Positions 24,805 to 33,614 of a stretch of 64,000 bases of DNA are shown one piece after another; position 1 is the stretch's first letter, and every line of letters begins with the position of its first letter. A program made the translations under genes and the position numbers. The notes under the pieces are model-generated. The model was not told the DNA's origin and did no database searches. It saw nothing but the letters and a program-made list of their open reading frames with translations. The DNA comes from Thauera butanivorans NBRC 103042. Its GTDB lineage: Bacteria; Pseudomonadota; Gammaproteobacteria; Burkholderiales; Rhodocyclaceae. The DNA lies in assembly GCF_001591165.1 (NCBI RefSeq), contig NZ_BCUG01000032.1, positions 1-64,000 of the forward strand. The letters are read 5' to 3'.

Positions 24805-25520
24805 AACGCGCCCTCATCACCGGCGGCAGCGGCGGCATCGGCGCCGCCATCTGCCAGCGGCTCGCCGCCGACGGCCTGCACGTCATCGTCCATGCCAACC
24901 GCAACCTCGACCGCGCCGAGGCCATCGCCGCCGACATCCGCAACAACGGCGGCAGCGCCGAAGCCGTCGCCTTCGACCTGACCGACGGCACTGCCACCAC
25001 CGCCGCGCTCGAAACCCTGCTCGCGGCCGGCACCATCCAGGTGCTGGTCAACAACGCCGGCATCCACGACGACGCCGTGCTGCCCGGCATGAGCACCACG
25101 CAGTGGCACAGGGTCATCGACGTATCGCTGAACGGCTTCTTCAACGTCACCCAACCGCTCAGCCTGCCAATGATCCGCAGCCGCTGGGGCCGCATCATCA
25201 ACATCTCATCGATCGCCGCCATCACCGGGAATCGCGGTCAGGTGAATTACTCGGCCGCCAAGGGCGCGCTGCACGCCGCCACCAAGTCACTCGCGCTCGA
25301 AGTCGCCAGCCGCGGTATCACCGTCAACGCCGTCGCCCCCGGCATCATCGCCACAGACATGATCGACGGTCATTTCGACCCCGATTCGATCAGAAAGCTA
25401 GTGCCGATGCAGCGCGCCGGACGGCCCGAGGAAGTCGCCGAACTCGTTGCCTTCCTCGCTTCGGACAAGGCTGCCTATATTTCCGGGCAGGTGATTTCGA
25501 TCAACGGGGCGATGACCTGA
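24801..25520 (+). CDS. 3-oxoacyl-ACP reductase (ApeQ/FabG-like)
   Basis: 239 residues, a classical short-chain dehydrogenase. NADP-binding ITGGSGGIGAA near residue 6, LVNNAGIHDD near 82, and the catalytic tetrad with Ser in INISSIAAIT and Tyr149/Lys in VNYSAAKGA. It ends with the substrate loop and YISGQVISINGAMT. It reduces the beta-keto group before dehydration. Last intact biosynthetic gene of the plus operon. Confidence 0.9.
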   Translation: MKRALITGGSGGIGAAICQRLAADGLHVIVHANRNLDRAEAIAADIRNNGGSAEAVAFDLTDGTATTAALETLLAAGTIQVLVNNAGIHDDAVLPGMSTTQWHRVIDVSLNGFFNVTQPLSLPMIRSRWGRIINISSIAAITGNRGQVNYSAAKGALHAATKSLALEVASRGITVNAVAPGIIATDMIDGHFDPDSIRKLVPMQRAGRPEEVAELVAFLASDKAAYISGQVISINGAMT

Positions 25521-25537
25521 AAGACAGGCGCCAGACC

Positions 25538-25800
25538 GTGACGGAAGCAAAGGAGCGGCTACTCAAGAACCATCCCGTCATCGAATTTCTGGTCGTCCTG
25601 ATTTCCACCCTGCTGGCTCCGGGGGCCATTAGCACTGCGGCCATGTGGTTGAGCGTCAATGCTTTTACCTGGTGTTCAGTCCGGTCTCTGGGCGGCATCG
25701 GGGCCGGCGGCGGCTTTTCCATCGGCATCGATTCGCTGTTCCTCGCGTTCATGTTTGCCCTCGTGTGGCTGCAGTCATCCCTGATCGTTTTAAGTCAAAT
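25538..25800 (+). pseudogene. Small membrane protein interrupted by IS200-type element
   Basis: A GTG-started frame 17 nt after the ketoreductase. It encodes about 88 native residues with two hydrophobic segments (VIEFLVVLISTLLAPGAIST and LFLAFMFALVWLQSSLIVLS). It then runs into the right end of the IS element, adding a spurious tail. The family is not recognised. It was probably the last gene of the operon. The downstream part may be the sequence after 26404. Confidence 0.5.
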
Positions 25801-26404
25801 ACCACCGGCAAAGCCGGTGGCTTGGATGGTGAGCGCCTCAAAGGCGCCCATGAAACCGTGAGCCGCCCTTGGCGGCTTACCCTATTTCCAGCTTCATCTG
25901 GTCGTAGCGCTCGCCCTCATCTTCCTGGTTGCGGATGTACGCCCGAACGATGTTCTCGTCCAATCCGACCGTCGAGACGAAGTAGCCCCTCGCCCAGAAA
26001 TGCTCGCCGGTGAAATTCTTCTGTCGCCCGCCGAACTTGCGCACGATCTGAATCGCGCTCTTCCCCTTCAGGTAGCCCACCACATTCGACACTGCGTAAT
26101 TCGGAGGAATGCTCAGGCACATGTGAACGTGATCGCCCATCAGATGTCCTTCGACAATCTTGGACTCCTTGTGCGAAGCCAGTTCGTGAAACAGTTCCCC
26201 CAAGTGACGACGCAACATCCCGAACACCCGCTTCTTGCGCCTCTTCGGTATGAACACCACATGGTACTTGCAGTCCCATCTCGTGTGACTCAGGCTCTGC
26301 TACTCTTTCATCGTGAATCTCCTTCTCTTGGCAGAGATCAGAAATTCACGCCGACCGTCGTAAAGGTCAAACCTTGGTGAGTCCCCCGGCACAGCCGGGG
26401 GCTT
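25800..26404 (-). mobile_element. IS200/IS605-family insertion sequence
   Basis: About 605 bp with a single tnpA and subterminal hairpins instead of inverted repeats. The right-end hairpin is CCACCGGC at 25802-25809 paired with 25813-25820; the left-end hairpin is CCCCCGGC at 26383-26390 paired with 26394-26401. No tnpB, so an IS200-type rather than IS605-type layout. Exact cut sites are inferred from the hairpins. It lies between the convergent ends of the two pigment operons. Confidence 0.85.
25877..26311 (-). pseudogene. tnpA: IS200-type transposase TnpA with early nonsense codon
   Basis: From the canonical ATG at 26311 the frame reads MKE, then TAG (26302-26300), then QSLSHTRWDCKYHVVFIPKR. 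Relatives normally have Tyr here, so TAC appears to have become TAG. The rest is complete: the HUH motif is in MGDHVHMCLS (usually MPDHVH, so Pro to Gly) and the nucleophile Tyr is in VRAYIRNQEDE. Translation could restart at GTG 26260 (127 residues) but would lose the first beta strand. Probably inactive. Confidence 0.8.
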
Positions 26405-26410
26405 ACCTCT

Positions 26411-26545
26411 ATGAGTTACCGGAACGAGCCACCCTTCCCGGTGGAGCATCAGCGCCTGGCCAAGGATCTGATCGTCAGAGCCGTCCGCAACTGGATCCTG
26501 CGCGCCATTGAGGCCTTACCGCCCGTCCAGAATGCCAAACGGTAG
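26411..26545 (+). CDS. 44-codon ORF, possibly the severed C-terminus of the interrupted membrane protein
   Basis: Begins MSYRNEPPFPVEHQRLAKDL and ends PPVQNAKR: a charged, helical, soluble-looking peptide. No ribosome binding site is evident. It starts 6 nt beyond the IS boundary, on the same strand as the interrupted gene, so it may be that protein's cytoplasmic tail. The original reading frame across the junction cannot be fixed without an uninterrupted homologue. Confidence 0.35.
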   Translation: MSYRNEPPFPVEHQRLAKDLIVRAVRNWILRAIEALPPVQNAKR

Positions 26546-26575
26546 AATCTCTCTCGGTCTTACACACCTTAAACC

Positions 26576-27790
26576 TCAAGGAAGCGGCGACCTTTGAACT
26601 CCCTTTTCTGAAGACCCGCCCCGCAGCCTCGGCACCACCTGCGGTACCGTCAGCATCGTGCTCGCCACTGCCATCAGCAGCAGCGCGGTGAAGGCTTCGC
26701 TGGAGATGATGTGGCGGTCGAGCAGGACGTTGCCGAAGATGATCATGATCAGCGCCTTGGTCTGCAGCAGCCAGCCGATGATCGAAGCTTCGCCCGGCGG
26801 CCATTTCAGGATGCAGCCAGCCAGTTGCGCGCCGATCAGTTTGCCGGCCACCGAGGCGGCGAGCAGCAGCGCAGCGGCGGCGAAGACGGTACCACCGCCG
26901 ACTTCCCAATTCGTCCGCAGGCCGGTCGACAGGAAGAAGACCGGCATCAGCGCCAGCAGCACGTGATGGCGCAGCAGGTCCATCCTTTTCTGGTCGAACC
27001 ACCTGGATTCCATCGCCGCGCCGGCCAGGAAAGCGCCGACCATGCTGTGCAGGCCGGCCCAGTCGGCGGCGAAGCCACACACCGCCAGCCAGATCAGCGC
27101 CAGATACCAGCGGTCGCGCTCGGCGACGGTTTCCATCAGCCGGCGAAACAGCCAGGTGGCGACGGCAAAGCCGATCAGGAAGATCACCTGCTTGCCCACC
27201 CGCTGCCAGTCCATCAGGATCAGCGCCAGCACCGCCCATATGGCGATGTCGTCCAGGCTGGCGTAGCGCAGGATACGCTGGCCAAGCGGCTGGCGCAGGA
27301 TGTCCATCTTTTCCATCAGCAGGATCAGGATGGGCAGGGCGGTGACCGCGCAAGCCATGCCGACACCCAGCACGAACTGCCAGCGTTCCCCCTCGCCGCC
27401 GAGCCAGCCATTGCCCGTCAGCAGCATCACAACGGCCGCTGCGGCGCCGAAGACGAAGGGCACGCCAAGCGCCAGCCCCGCGGTGATGCCGCTTTCGCGG
27501 CGGTGCTGCCAGGCTTTGCCGAGGTCGAGTTCGATTCCGGCGATCATCACGAACAGCATCACGCCCCACCAGGCGATGCCGTTCAGGGTCTGCACCACCT
27601 CTGGCGTAAATACGAAGTGGTAATAGCCCGGAAAAGCCGTGCCGAGCACACCCGGTCCGAGCAGGATACCGGTCAGGATCTGGACGACAACCAGCGGCGC
27701 AAAATAGTCGGTGTTGCCGAGTCGCCAGATCAGCCACGGCACGGCGAAGATCATCGCCATGGCGATGAGGAACAGCTCGGCGGTGTTCAT
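26576..27790 (-). CDS. Cation:proton antiporter (CPA2-like membrane protein)
   Basis: 404 residues with about 12 hydrophobic helices. Typical features: PLVVVQILTGILLGPGVLG near the N-terminus, MIAGIELDL, an unwound-helix region with AGLHSMVGAFLAGAAM, and FFLSTGLRTNWE. It exchanges Na+ or K+ for H+ across the inner membrane. ATG 27790 overlaps the methyltransferase stop, making it the last gene of the minus operon. An ion antiporter is not a standard aryl polyene gene; it may simply be cotranscribed. Confidence 0.82.
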   Translation of the reverse strand: MNTAELFLIAMAMIFAVPWLIWRLGNTDYFAPLVVVQILTGILLGPGVLGTAFPGYYHFVFTPEVVQTLNGIAWWGVMLFVMIAGIELDLGKAWQHRRESGITAGLALGVPFVFGAAAAVVMLLTGNGWLGGEGERWQFVLGVGMACAVTALPILILLMEKMDILRQPLGQRILRYASLDDIAIWAVLALILMDWQRVGKQVIFLIGFAVATWLFRRLMETVAERDRWYLALIWLAVCGFAADWAGLHSMVGAFLAGAAMESRWFDQKRMDLLRHHVLLALMPVFFLSTGLRTNWEVGGGTVFAAAALLLAASVAGKLIGAQLAGCILKWPPGEASIIGWLLQTKALIMIIFGNVLLDRHIISSEAFTALLLMAVASTMLTVPQVVPRLRGGSSEKGVQRSPLP

Positions 27791-28536
27791 GCCTTGCGCC
27801 CGGTGTACTCCCGGAAGATGCCGAAGGTCAGCGCACAATCGACATCGACGAAGCCGGCGCACCGCAGCGTGGCCAAGATGGACTCCGGATCGGCGGCAGC
27901 GTCGATGGTGTCACCATAGTATTCCCACAAGCGCCGCACGTCGGCGGCCTGGCCGGACAGGCGCGTGACCATCGGTACGACACCGCCGATGTAGGCATGC
28001 AGCGCGAGTCGCCCGAGGCGGCTCGCCGGGCGGCTGATCTCCATGATGCAGACGCGGCCGCCCGGTTTCAGCACGCGGAAATACTCGCCGAACGCGGCGT
28101 CCATGTCGCCGACATGGCGCAGCGCATAGCCCATCGAGACGAAATCGACGCTTGCGTCGGGCAGCGGGATCGACTCGGCATAGGCGGTTAGAGTTTCGAC
28201 GTCCAGCTTCTTCTTCAGCTCGGCCAGCATGCCCGGCGAGGGGTCGAGCGCCACCACCCGGCCTTGCGGCCCCAGCAGTTGGTGGGCTTCGACCGTGACC
28301 AAGCCGGTGCCGGCAGCCACGTCCAGCACCGCCATGCCGGGCCGCACGCCGTTCCTGCGCAGGACTTCGCGCCGATACCAGCGGCCGCTGCCGAGCGCAG
28401 CGATGCGGTCGGCCTGGTCGTAGCCGGCCGCAGCTTCGTCGAACATCTCCCGCGTCACGCTGCGCCGTTCACCTTCGTCGGCAAAATAGGCGCCCAGACG
28501 GGCATCGTCCTTGAGCGCGGAATTTTTCTTGGTCAT
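27787..28536 (-). CDS. UbiE/COQ5-like SAM methyltransferase
   Basis: 249 residues. SAM motif I is VLDVAAGTGLVTVEA near residue 72, followed by VVALDPSPGMLAELKKKL and the UbiE-type post-motif VSMGYALRHVGDMDAAFGEYFRVLKPGG. The C-terminus has LWEYYGDTIDAA. It resembles UbiE but is divergent enough, and placed so, that it more likely modifies the aryl polyene or its precursor. ATG 28536 has no clear Shine-Dalgarno; 11 nt separate it from the upstream glycosyltransferase stop. Confidence 0.8.
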   Translation of the reverse strand: MTKKNSALKDDARLGAYFADEGERRSVTREMFDEAAAGYDQADRIAALGSGRWYRREVLRRNGVRPGMAVLDVAAGTGLVTVEAHQLLGPQGRVVALDPSPGMLAELKKKLDVETLTAYAESIPLPDASVDFVSMGYALRHVGDMDAAFGEYFRVLKPGGRVCIMEISRPASRLGRLALHAYIGGVVPMVTRLSGQAADVRRLWEYYGDTIDAAADPESILATLRCAGFVDVDCALTFGIFREYTGRKA

Positions 28537-28547
28537 CAGGGGAAATC

Positions 28548-29309
28548 TTAACGGGAAGGAAAGCGGCGCAGCAGCAGGGCGGGCAGGCGGCCGAGGAAGC
28601 CGAAGAACAGCCGCGTGTGCATGCCGGTCAGCAACACATTGTCGCGCAGGTAACGGAAATGCGACACACCACCTTCGCTGGCGCTGAGGTAGCGCACCGG
28701 TGCGTCGCGGTTGATCGGCCGCACGCCGGCCCAGCACAGGCGCACGACCGCCTCGGGGTCGAAGTCGAAGCGGCGCATCCAGCGATTGCCGCGCATGATG
28801 CGGATCAGCGGTGTCATCGGATAAACGCGAAAGCCGTACAGCGAGTCGCCGATGCCCATCCACAGGGTTTCGAAATTGGCCCACCAGTTCGACACCTTGC
28901 GACCGTTGACGCGCAGCGCCGGCGCATCGGCGCTGAACACCGGCTTGCCCAGCACCATCACGCTGGGCTCGGCCTGCGAAGCGACCATGAACTCGGGAAT
29001 CAGCTCGGCAGGATGCTGGCCGTCGGAATCCATCGTCAGCGCATGGGTGAAACCCCGGGCGACAGCCTGCTCCATGCCTTCGAGCACCGCTGCGCCCTTA
29101 CCGCGGTTCTCGGACAGCACGATCACGTGCAGGCCTTCGTCGTGTTCGGCGAGCGCCAGCAGGCGCTCGGCGCTGCCGTCGGTACTGCCGTCGACCACCA
29201 CCCACACCGGCGACCACTGCGCGCGCGCAGCGCGCACCGTCTCCAGTACGCCGGGACCGGGATTGTAGCTGGGGATGAGGACGAGATGGGTGCACGAGGG
29301 CTGCTGCAT
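28548..29309 (-). CDS. Glycosyltransferase family 2
   Basis: 253 residues with a GT-A fold. Nucleotide-sugar-binding start HLVLIPSYNPGPGVLETV, WVVVDGSTDGSAERL, and the metal-binding DxD-type TMDSDGQHP near residue 93. A C-terminal hydrophobic stretch (LFFGFLGRLPALLLRRF) may bind the membrane. It likely adds a sugar to the pigment lipid head group, as glycosyltransferase modules occur in aryl polyene clusters. Three nt from the upstream acyltransferase stop. Confidence 0.83.
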   Translation of the reverse strand: MQQPSCTHLVLIPSYNPGPGVLETVRAARAQWSPVWVVVDGSTDGSAERLLALAEHDEGLHVIVLSENRGKGAAVLEGMEQAVARGFTHALTMDSDGQHPAELIPEFMVASQAEPSVMVLGKPVFSADAPALRVNGRKVSNWWANFETLWMGIGDSLYGFRVYPMTPLIRIMRGNRWMRRFDFDPEAVVRLCWAGVRPINRDAPVRYLSASEGGVSHFRYLRDNVLLTGMHTRLFFGFLGRLPALLLRRFPSR

Positions 29310-29312
29310 GGT

Positions 29313-30095
29313 TCAGGCGCTGGCGGGTTGCGGGGCGGGCTCGGCCGTTTCGGTTGCGCCCAGTTCGGCGCGCAGGTGGGCTTCCAGCTCGGCGGTGAAG
29401 GCGCTGACATCGGTCGGCGGCGAAAAACACCGTCCCAGCCGGATACGGCAGGACAGTGGCAGCGACGGCGGTTTGGCCAGCGGCCAGGCCTTGCCCAGGT
29501 AAGGCGTGGAAAACTCGATCAGCAAGGCCTGCACCGGTGCCTTGGCTCGCGCCGCGATCAGGCCGGCGGTCGGCATGCAGCGGTCGAGCGGGAACAGGCG
29601 GGTGCGGCTGCCTTCGGGGAAGATCACCAGTTGCGCGCCTTCGGCCAGTTCCTTGCGCGCGTCGCGGATCATCTTGAAGGGCACGTCGTTGCGGATGTAG
29701 CGCGCCATGCGGGCGGCGGCGCCGAACAGGATATTGTCGAGGATGCTGGCCTTCATCACGCAGACGGCGTTGGGCAGGCGAGACAGGATCAGCACCGCGT
29801 CGAGCAGCGAAGGGTGGTTTGCCACCACCACCACCGGCCCGCCATGGCGCAGGCTGTCAAGTTCACCGAAGTCGAAACGGCAGGCACAGAGCACGCGCAG
29901 GATGATCAGATAGATGCGCAGCCCGATGAAGATCGCGTAGCGGCCGATGCGCTGGCCGATGCGCTGCGGCAACAGCGGACTGAGTACCATCGCGAAGGGC
30001 AACCAGGTCAGGCAGACCACGGCCAGTGCGCCCAGCCCGAGGCACATCGCCACCGCTTCGTAGGCGCGCCAGATGCGCGTGCGCAGACTCGTCAT
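29313..30095 (-). CDS. PlsC-type 1-acyl-glycerophosphate acyltransferase family protein
   Basis: 260 residues. The N-terminal third is hydrophobic (two membrane helices around residues 20-75). Acyltransferase motif I is ANHPSLLDAVLIL (HX4D, with Ser-Leu-Leu between) near residue 93, and motif III is IFPEGSRTRL. It should acylate a glycerol or sugar acceptor at the inner membrane. Together with the LpxL-type enzyme at 14750 the cluster has two acyltransferases. ATG 30095 overlaps the chorismatase stop. Confidence 0.85.
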   Translation of the reverse strand: MTSLRTRIWRAYEAVAMCLGLGALAVVCLTWLPFAMVLSPLLPQRIGQRIGRYAIFIGLRIYLIILRVLCACRFDFGELDSLRHGGPVVVVANHPSLLDAVLILSRLPNAVCVMKASILDNILFGAAARMARYIRNDVPFKMIRDARKELAEGAQLVIFPEGSRTRLFPLDRCMPTAGLIAARAKAPVQALLIEFSTPYLGKAWPLAKPPSLPLSCRIRLGRCFSPPTDVSAFTAELEAHLRAELGATETAEPAPQPASA

Positions 30096-31147
30096 CGTGT
30101 CTGCAAGGCCATGGCCTCGATCTCGACCAGCAGATCGGCGCGGCATACGTCGGCTTCGAGGTAGCAGACTTCGGCCCCGCCAAGCATTTCGCGGACCAGA
30201 GCGTCGACCACCGGCAGATCCCCGGCATGACGCAGATAGGCGCGGCAGCTCAGGCCTTCCGCACGGAATGGCCCCGCCCGTGCGACACGATTAGCTTCCT
30301 CGAGCACGGTCAGAACGTTCAGCAGGCTTTCCCGCGTCTGCGCGGCGACGTCGTCGGCGTGTAACGTGCGGTGCCCGACGATGCTGGCAGTGCCGGAAAT
30401 GAACAACACTTCCTGTCCCGGCGGATAGGCCAGCGCGGCGCGTGAAAAAGTCGGACTGCGCGGCCCGTAGTCCTCGGGATAACGCCAGGCGCTGATCTGG
30501 CGCGGGTTCTCGATCGGCACGATCGCTTCCCTGCCAGCCATGAAGGCGATAGACAGCGGGCCGTCCGCCAGCCCCAGCGCGCAGGCGGCCGGTATCCGGC
30601 AACCTGCGCCGCGGGCGGCATCGAACGCGTTCTGCCGCCCGATGTTGAACTGGCGGTAGCGTTCCAGGCCGCGCGTTTCGCGGTTGATTGCCGCCATGTA
30701 GTTCCATGCCCGCCACAGCTCGGGCAAGCCTTGGGCATCCAGCAGGCGGAAGATGCGGCGGTAGGCGGCCTCGGCAGCCGCTTGCAAGGGGCTGGCCGAG
30801 GCGCCGGCAAACCCGGCTTCATCCAGTTCGATCACACCATAGAGCAGATCGCCGGCCCGTCGCCAGGCAATGCCCTCGTCGTGCCCGCCGATGCAGGGTT
30901 GAAACGCCAGCCAGCACTCGCGCAGCAGTCCGGACTGGGCGGACGAGGCGGACAGCACCGCCGGCAGCGTCTGTTCGGGCCATTCCGCCGCTGTGATCGT
31001 GCCCAGGCGGGTGCCGCCCAGCACGCTGGCAGCATCGCAAGCAGGGTGAAGCGCCTGGGCTGCGGTCTGGAACGACAGGAAGCTCATGCCCTGGGTCACG
31101 CTTCGGTGTGCGGCGAAATTGGCGGAAGCGGGCGATGATACAGACAT
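30092..31147 (-). CDS. Chorismatase (XanB2/Hyg5/FkbO-like hydroxybenzoate synthase)
   Basis: 351 residues. The C-terminal half has the RidA-like chorismatase fold: AGREAIVPIENPRQISAWRY, GPRSPTFSRAALAY, EVLFISGTASIVGH (a glycine/serine-rich substrate loop) and CRAYLRHAGDLPVVDAL. Family members split chorismate with loss of pyruvate; XanB2 gives 3- and 4-hydroxybenzoate for xanthomonadin and ubiquinone. This implies a hydroxybenzoate starter unit. The product spectrum is inferred. Next to the halogenase with no gap. Confidence 0.8.
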   Translation of the reverse strand: MSVSSPASANFAAHRSVTQGMSFLSFQTAAQALHPACDAASVLGGTRLGTITAAEWPEQTLPAVLSASSAQSGLLRECWLAFQPCIGGHDEGIAWRRAGDLLYGVIELDEAGFAGASASPLQAAAEAAYRRIFRLLDAQGLPELWRAWNYMAAINRETRGLERYRQFNIGRQNAFDAARGAGCRIPAACALGLADGPLSIAFMAGREAIVPIENPRQISAWRYPEDYGPRSPTFSRAALAYPPGQEVLFISGTASIVGHRTLHADDVAAQTRESLLNVLTVLEEANRVARAGPFRAEGLSCRAYLRHAGDLPVVDALVREMLGGAEVCYLEADVCRADLLVEIEAMALQTR

Positions 31148-32458
31148 TCAGGCCGCCTCTTCCACCCGGCGGATGTTGAAGCGGCGACGCTTCCAGGCAG
31201 TCAATGCACGGCGGGGCTGGAGCACGTTGGCTACGTAATACAGCGCCTTGAAAGCCCACACCGAGGGCCAGATCGGCGTCTTGCCAAAAATGTCGCCCGC
31301 CAGCACCGAAAGCAGCGCCTCCTGGGTACGGAAGGCGTTTCGCGGCCCCATGAAGAAATCCCGCATGATCGGGTTTGTCATGCGGTAGATGAACCACGAG
31401 AACACCTTCGGTCCGTGCTTCATGCGGCGGTCAAAATGCTGCAGCGCCGCGCTCGCCCTGGCCGGTTCGCGCAGGCAGGTGTCGATGGTCTCGGACGCCA
31501 TCAGCCCGCTGTTCATCGCCAACCAGACGCCGGACGAGAACACCGGATCGACGAAGGCGTAGGCGTCGCCCAGCATCAGATAATTGGGGCCGTGATTGCG
31601 CTCGGCGGCGTAGGAGAAATTGCCCGTTCCCTCAACGGCGTGTACCAGTTCGGCGTTCTCGAGCCGCTCAGCCAACGGCGGACAGCTTGCAATGCCGTCG
31701 CGCAGAAACTGCTCCAGGCTGCGCTCGCCGCGCGTCTTCATGAAGTAGGGCCAGGTCACCATGCCGACGCTGGTGACATCGTTCATCATCGGGATAAACC
31801 AGAACCAGCCGTGCTCGAACCAGAAGATGGTGATGTTGCCCTCGTCGCTGCCGCAGTTCCGGCGCGCGCCCGAGAAATGGCCGAACACCGCCGCACTGGT
31901 GTGCTTCGGGTTTCGGTTCTTGATCTTGAAGCGGTTGGCGAGAAAAGTATCGCGGCCAGAGGCGTCCACCAGGAAGCGTGCCTGCCAGTGCTGTTCCCGA
32001 CCGTCGTCGTGGATCGCCTGCACCACCACACGGTCTTCGGCTACGAAATCCACCGATTTCGCCCGGCAGCCTTCGATGACTTCCACCCCGCGCCGGGCCG
32101 CGTTGCGCATCAGCACGGAGTCGAAGTCGGAGCGCAGCACCTGATAGGCGTAGGGCAGGGACTTGTTCCAGGCCTTGGAGAAATAAAAGGTCTGGGTATT
32201 CGGATGATGCGGGGAGACAAACTCCGCCCCCCGCTTCACCATGCCGATCTCACGCACCTCGTCGGCAATGCCCAGGCGCTCCAGCAAGGGCAGGTTGGCG
32301 GGCAACAAGGATTCGCCGATGTGGAAACGCGGATAGCGGTCCTTTTCCAGTACGACGACCTTGTAGCCCTTTTCCGCCAGCAGGGGCGCCGCCGTGGCTC
32401 CGGCCGGCCCCGATCCGATGACCAGGACATCGCACACACCGGATTCTTCATGCTGCAT
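31148..32458 (-). CDS. FAD-dependent halogenase-like oxidoreductase
   Basis: 436 residues. FAD-binding VLVIGSGPAGATAAPLLAEK at the N-terminus. The flavin-halogenase signature WxWxIP is present as GWFWFIPMM near residue 222, and DPVFSSGVWLAMNSG near 303 matches the second conserved motif. Xanthomonadins carry bromine, so this enzyme may halogenate the aryl head group with reduced FAD supplied elsewhere. A plain flavin oxidoreductase role cannot be excluded. It is the first gene of the minus operon. Confidence 0.8.
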   Translation of the reverse strand: MQHEESGVCDVLVIGSGPAGATAAPLLAEKGYKVVVLEKDRYPRFHIGESLLPANLPLLERLGIADEVREIGMVKRGAEFVSPHHPNTQTFYFSKAWNKSLPYAYQVLRSDFDSVLMRNAARRGVEVIEGCRAKSVDFVAEDRVVVQAIHDDGREQHWQARFLVDASGRDTFLANRFKIKNRNPKHTSAAVFGHFSGARRNCGSDEGNITIFWFEHGWFWFIPMMNDVTSVGMVTWPYFMKTRGERSLEQFLRDGIASCPPLAERLENAELVHAVEGTGNFSYAAERNHGPNYLMLGDAYAFVDPVFSSGVWLAMNSGLMASETIDTCLREPARASAALQHFDRRMKHGPKVFSWFIYRMTNPIMRDFFMGPRNAFRTQEALLSVLAGDIFGKTPIWPSVWAFKALYYVANVLQPRRALTAWKRRRFNIRRVEEAA

Positions 32459-32519
32459 CTAGCCACTCCATCGGTAGGCCGTCCCCTTGGCTGGCCCTCG
32501 TTTGCACCAGCGGCGGAGT

Positions 32520-33020
32520 TTACTTCAATGCAGCCAGCGCAGCGGCGTAATCCGGCTCTTCCTTGATCTCGGGCACGAGCTGGGAATACACGACCTTGTC
32601 GTTCGCATCGATCACCACCACCGCACGCGCGGTGACGCCGGCCAGCGGGCCGGAGGTGATGGCAACACCGTAGTCGCGGGCGAAATCGGGGTTGCGGAAG
32701 GTCGACAGCGTCTTCACGTTCTTCAGGCCCTCGGCCTCGCAGAAACGGCCGGCGGCGAAGGGCAGGTCGGCGGACACGGCCAGCACCACGGTGTCGGCCA
32801 GGCTGCTGGCCTCGGTATTGAACTTGCGCGCCGATGCCGCGCACACCGGCGTATCGAGGCTGGGAACGATGTTCAATACCTTGCGCTTGCCGGCGAAGGC
32901 GTCGAGGCCGACATCGGCCAGATCGGCGCCGGTCAGCTTGAAGGCGGGGGCGGCATCACCCGCCTGCGGAAAACGGCCGGCGACATCGATCGGATTGCCG
33001 CCAAGGGTCACAGTGCTCAT
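32520..33020 (-). CDS. tpx: Thiol peroxidase (atypical 2-Cys peroxiredoxin)
   Basis: 166 residues, the standard Tpx length. Peroxidatic Cys in [15 protein letters not shown] (near residue 60) and resolving Cys in [13 protein letters not shown] (near 95). It reduces lipid and other hydroperoxides using thioredoxin. ATG 33020 has AGAGGA upstream. Whether it belongs to the pigment operon is unclear; it is on the same strand, upstream of the halogenase with a 61-bp gap. Confidence 0.93.
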   Translation of the reverse strand: MSTVTLGGNPIDVAGRFPQAGDAAPAFKLTGADLADVGLDAFAGKRKVLNIVPSLDTPVCAASARKFNTEASSLADTVVLAVSADLPFAAGRFCEAEGLKNVKTLSTFRNPDFARDYGVAITSGPLAGVTARAVVVIDANDKVVYSQLVPEIKEEPDYAAALAALK

Positions 33021-33125
33021 GCTTGTTGTCCTCTGTCTGGTATGGGATTCCACCGCCCGGCCTTGCGGCGGACCGGCGGGGACGGACAGACTACACCAAG
33101 CCAATGGCGTATGGGGCGATGGAGA

Positions 33126-33464
33126 TCAGCGCGGCGGGCGATCTTCGCCCGGACCATCGCGCCCCGTACCTTCCTCGATCTCCACTTCGCGGATGATCTC
33201 GCCTTCGATCACCATGCCGCGCCCGGCCGGCGGATGATCACGCATCTGCTTGCGCAGCGCGCGGGTCTTCCACCACAGATAGCCCCAGGCCACGGCGCCG
33301 ACGGTGACGACGACGGCGAAGAAGACGACCGAGAACATCAGCGCCACGCCGAACACGGCAACGGTGACGATCGCGGCGACGATCTTCTGCAGCAGACTGG
33401 GCGGCGTACCGCCGCGGGCGCCGAACTGGTTGAAAAGGCCTGAGAACTTCGGATCTCGATACAT
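33126..33464 (-). CDS. Hypothetical membrane protein
   Basis: 112 residues from ATG 33464 (ATG 33476 is in frame). One long hydrophobic region (QKIVAAIVTVAVFGVALMFS, then VVFFAVVVTVGAVAWGYLWW) forms two close membrane helices. A basic loop and an acidic C-terminal tail (EGEIIREVEIEEGTGRD) follow. Family not recognised. It lies between tpx and the GH19 gene on the same strand. Confidence 0.65.
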   Translation of the reverse strand: MYRDPKFSGLFNQFGARGGTPPSLLQKIVAAIVTVAVFGVALMFSVVFFAVVVTVGAVAWGYLWWKTRALRKQMRDHPPAGRGMVIEGEIIREVEIEEGTGRDGPGEDRPPR

Positions 33465-33614
33465 GGGGCATCCCATCAAGGTGTCGGGGCCGCTACGGCT
33501 GGCCGAAGCGGCAGGATACCGTCTCAGAGGCGCAGCCCGGACAAAAGATTCCGTCGCCCGCATGTTTCGCCATGCAACAGTGCGACGGCAGGCCGACGGG
33601 CGGCCTGCATCCGG

